This document shows, piece by piece, positions 63,031-64,000 of a stretch of DNA of 64,000 nt. The notes below the pieces were generated by a model. It was not told the DNA's origin. It worked only from the letters and a program-made list of their open reading frames with translations, and searched no databases. Origin of the DNA: Phymatolithon calcareum. Taxonomy: Eukaryota > Rhodophyta > Florideophyceae > Hapalidiales. The position numbers and the translations under genes are program-made. Positions within the stretch are counted from its first letter, which is position 1. Each line of letters opens with the position of its first letter. Location of the stretch: the NCBI GenBank assembly GCA_977006965.1, contig OZ345373.1, positions 2,480,001-2,544,000 of the forward strand, in the 5' to 3' direction.

Positions 63031-64000
63031 TTATTCCAATCGACAATACTGACTGATACGTTGATTACGTCGCAGTTCGTTAGCACGGTCTAACGCTTTC
63101 ATTAAAACATTTCTAAATGACTCATCTGCTATGAGATTAGAGGACTGACTCTGAAGCACTTCGAGCATCTTGACGGCACTGTCACACTCTTGAATAAAAA
63201 GTGGAACCTCTTCAATGTTTTCTTGGTTATGAGATGGTTCTCTGACTGCCGTATCAAATAGCGTCTGTATATCGGCCTCAGCTGTGAACATCTGAAGTCG
63301 ACCAGGAAGCGGAGCTGGACTGTTGAGAGCTTGCAGCATGTCATCCGCAGTCTCAATATCGACCAAATCATTGAAAAACTAGTTAAGGGGAGTGTCAGGT
63401 ATAGAGGACATCGCAATAACCGACCGCGACGTGTCAATAGCGACGGCATCTTCTCTGGGTATCGTTTGAGTAAGGTCGATGAGCTCCTCGTGACCGCCAA
63501 CAATACGTTTCAGCGTGTCAATATGTGTCTGAGGAAGACAGCAACTGTTCATCCAGCAATTGATAATTGCTGACTGCGTTGTAGAGCCCCATGATTGGTC
63601 CATCAATCGCATAGCGTCAGCGACGTGAGGAAGTTGTCCTTCACAGAGTCCCCAACGACCTCTGCCACTGTTTTCTTTGAAAGAGTGATTTGAGGACTGC
63701 ATTCGAGATATAATATCAATTATCTCGCTTAGTAATAAGGACCGATACCGAATCTTGGACTGAGAGATGAGTCCCTTGTCCAGCGGTTGATAGGCAGCTG
63801 TGCAATTTTTCGGTAAAAACTCAATGCGAACACCAGGTAGAGTAACGTTGACATGACCTCCACAATTGTCCATAATCAGAAGCCACGGGCCGTTCGAAAC
63901 TTTTTTCACTTCTCCGTACCACCAATGAATCCACGCCATGAATCCTTCAGTATCCATCCATCCATTTGACTGAGAGCTGTAACGTGACACGAAAGTGGAA
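63031..64000 (-). pseudogene. pogo/Tigger-type transposase, one amber codon, N-terminus outside the window
   Basis: The reading is open from the right edge. GWMDTEGFMAWIHWWYGEV leads to the catalytic WLLIMDNCGGHVN (about 63880-63840, second Asp of the DDE/DDD triad). It continues through IEFLPKNCTAAYQPLDKGLI (about 63815-63760) and SQSKIRYRSLLLSEI, then a helical and acidic C-terminal region. This is the DDE superfamily endonuclease of pogo/Tigger/CENP-B relatives. The DNA-binding HTH domains and first catalytic Asp are outside the window. A single in-frame TAG at 63379-63381 (after DTPLN) separates two otherwise continuous parts. The same frame runs on to the stop at 63031. With only one nonsense change the element may have been active recently. 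Confidence 0.88.

Larger units (their letters stand above)
62351..64000 (-). mobile_element. pogo/Tigger-like element, 3' part, running off the window
   Basis: A transposase of the DDE_1 (pogo/Tigger/jerky) type is read on the minus strand from the window edge to 63031. At 62349-62350 a TA is followed by CAGGGGGTCCTCGGATTAAG, which looks like a Tigger/pogo terminal repeat with its TA target duplication. A close inverted copy of the terminal motif (ACCCCTAATCCGA at 62387-62399) lies just inside, making a hairpin. From 62400 to 63030 there is only AT-rich untranslated sequence. The other end lies beyond 64000, so the TIR cannot be confirmed from this window. Confidence 0.7.

Overview
This is nuclear DNA of a eukaryote. 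It contains no bacterial operons, no CRISPR array, and no rRNA or tRNA gene I can defend. Almost all recognisable coding sequence belongs to transposable elements: LINE-type non-LTR retrotransposons, a Ty1/copia LTR retrotransposon, and hAT, Mutator (MULE) and pogo/Tigger DNA transposons, most of them broken by frameshifts and stops. The few likely host genes are single-exon and far apart. An intron-poor host gene set in a dense repeat sea would fit a florideophyte red alga (for example a Chondrus-like genome). That is a weak inference from architecture only, and oomycetes or other protists are not excluded.

Layout. 1-5.7 kb: unrecognised DNA, a MULE relic (1.34-1.88 kb), a frameshifted LINE (1.97-4.17 kb) and a two-copy repeat. 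5.7-15.5 kb: one minus-strand LINE (endonuclease, reverse transcriptase, C2H2 finger, C-terminal domain) split by two later insertions. One is a 5.42-kb copia element with 444-bp LTRs differing at 2 sites (6628-12048). The other is a 1,011-bp non-autonomous hAT with a perfect 8-bp target duplication (14149-15159). 15.75-16.7 kb: hAT transposase relic. 16.9-23.2 kb: tandem repeats, decayed coding-like stretches and a small possible PH-like gene (20430-20810). 23.2-24.4 kb: a ZIP-family metal transporter. 27.7-28.1 kb: a small secreted cysteine-rich protein. 30.5 kb: a second hAT transposase relic. 31.5-32.6 kb: a nucleotide-sugar dehydrogenase lacking its C-terminal domain. 34.5-36.4 kb: a three-pass membrane protein of unknown family. 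37.8-39.5 and 43.1-44.6 kb: two diverged copies of an unrecognised protein family, the first broken and invaded by a LINE 3' end. 44.95-45.95 kb: a short MULE with long repeat-bearing TIRs and a 10-bp target duplication. 46.5 kb: another MULE relic. 49-50.7 kb: a transposase-like gene with a HADNxxGQNKN motif. 52.4-54 kb: a WD40 pseudogene. 55.5-56.2 kb: a 5'-truncated LINE copy. 58-60.2 kb: a MULE transposase pseudogene with a SWIM finger. 62.35 kb to the window end: the 3' half of a pogo/Tigger element.

The host genes show no common pathway. The zinc-type transporter, sugar dehydrogenase, secreted protein and membrane protein are independent. The most novel item is the paired unknown protein family at 37.8 and 43.1 kb. 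The clearest biological story is the nested-element history at 5.7-15.5 kb. Protein family calls come from motif recognition by eye; no database search was run.
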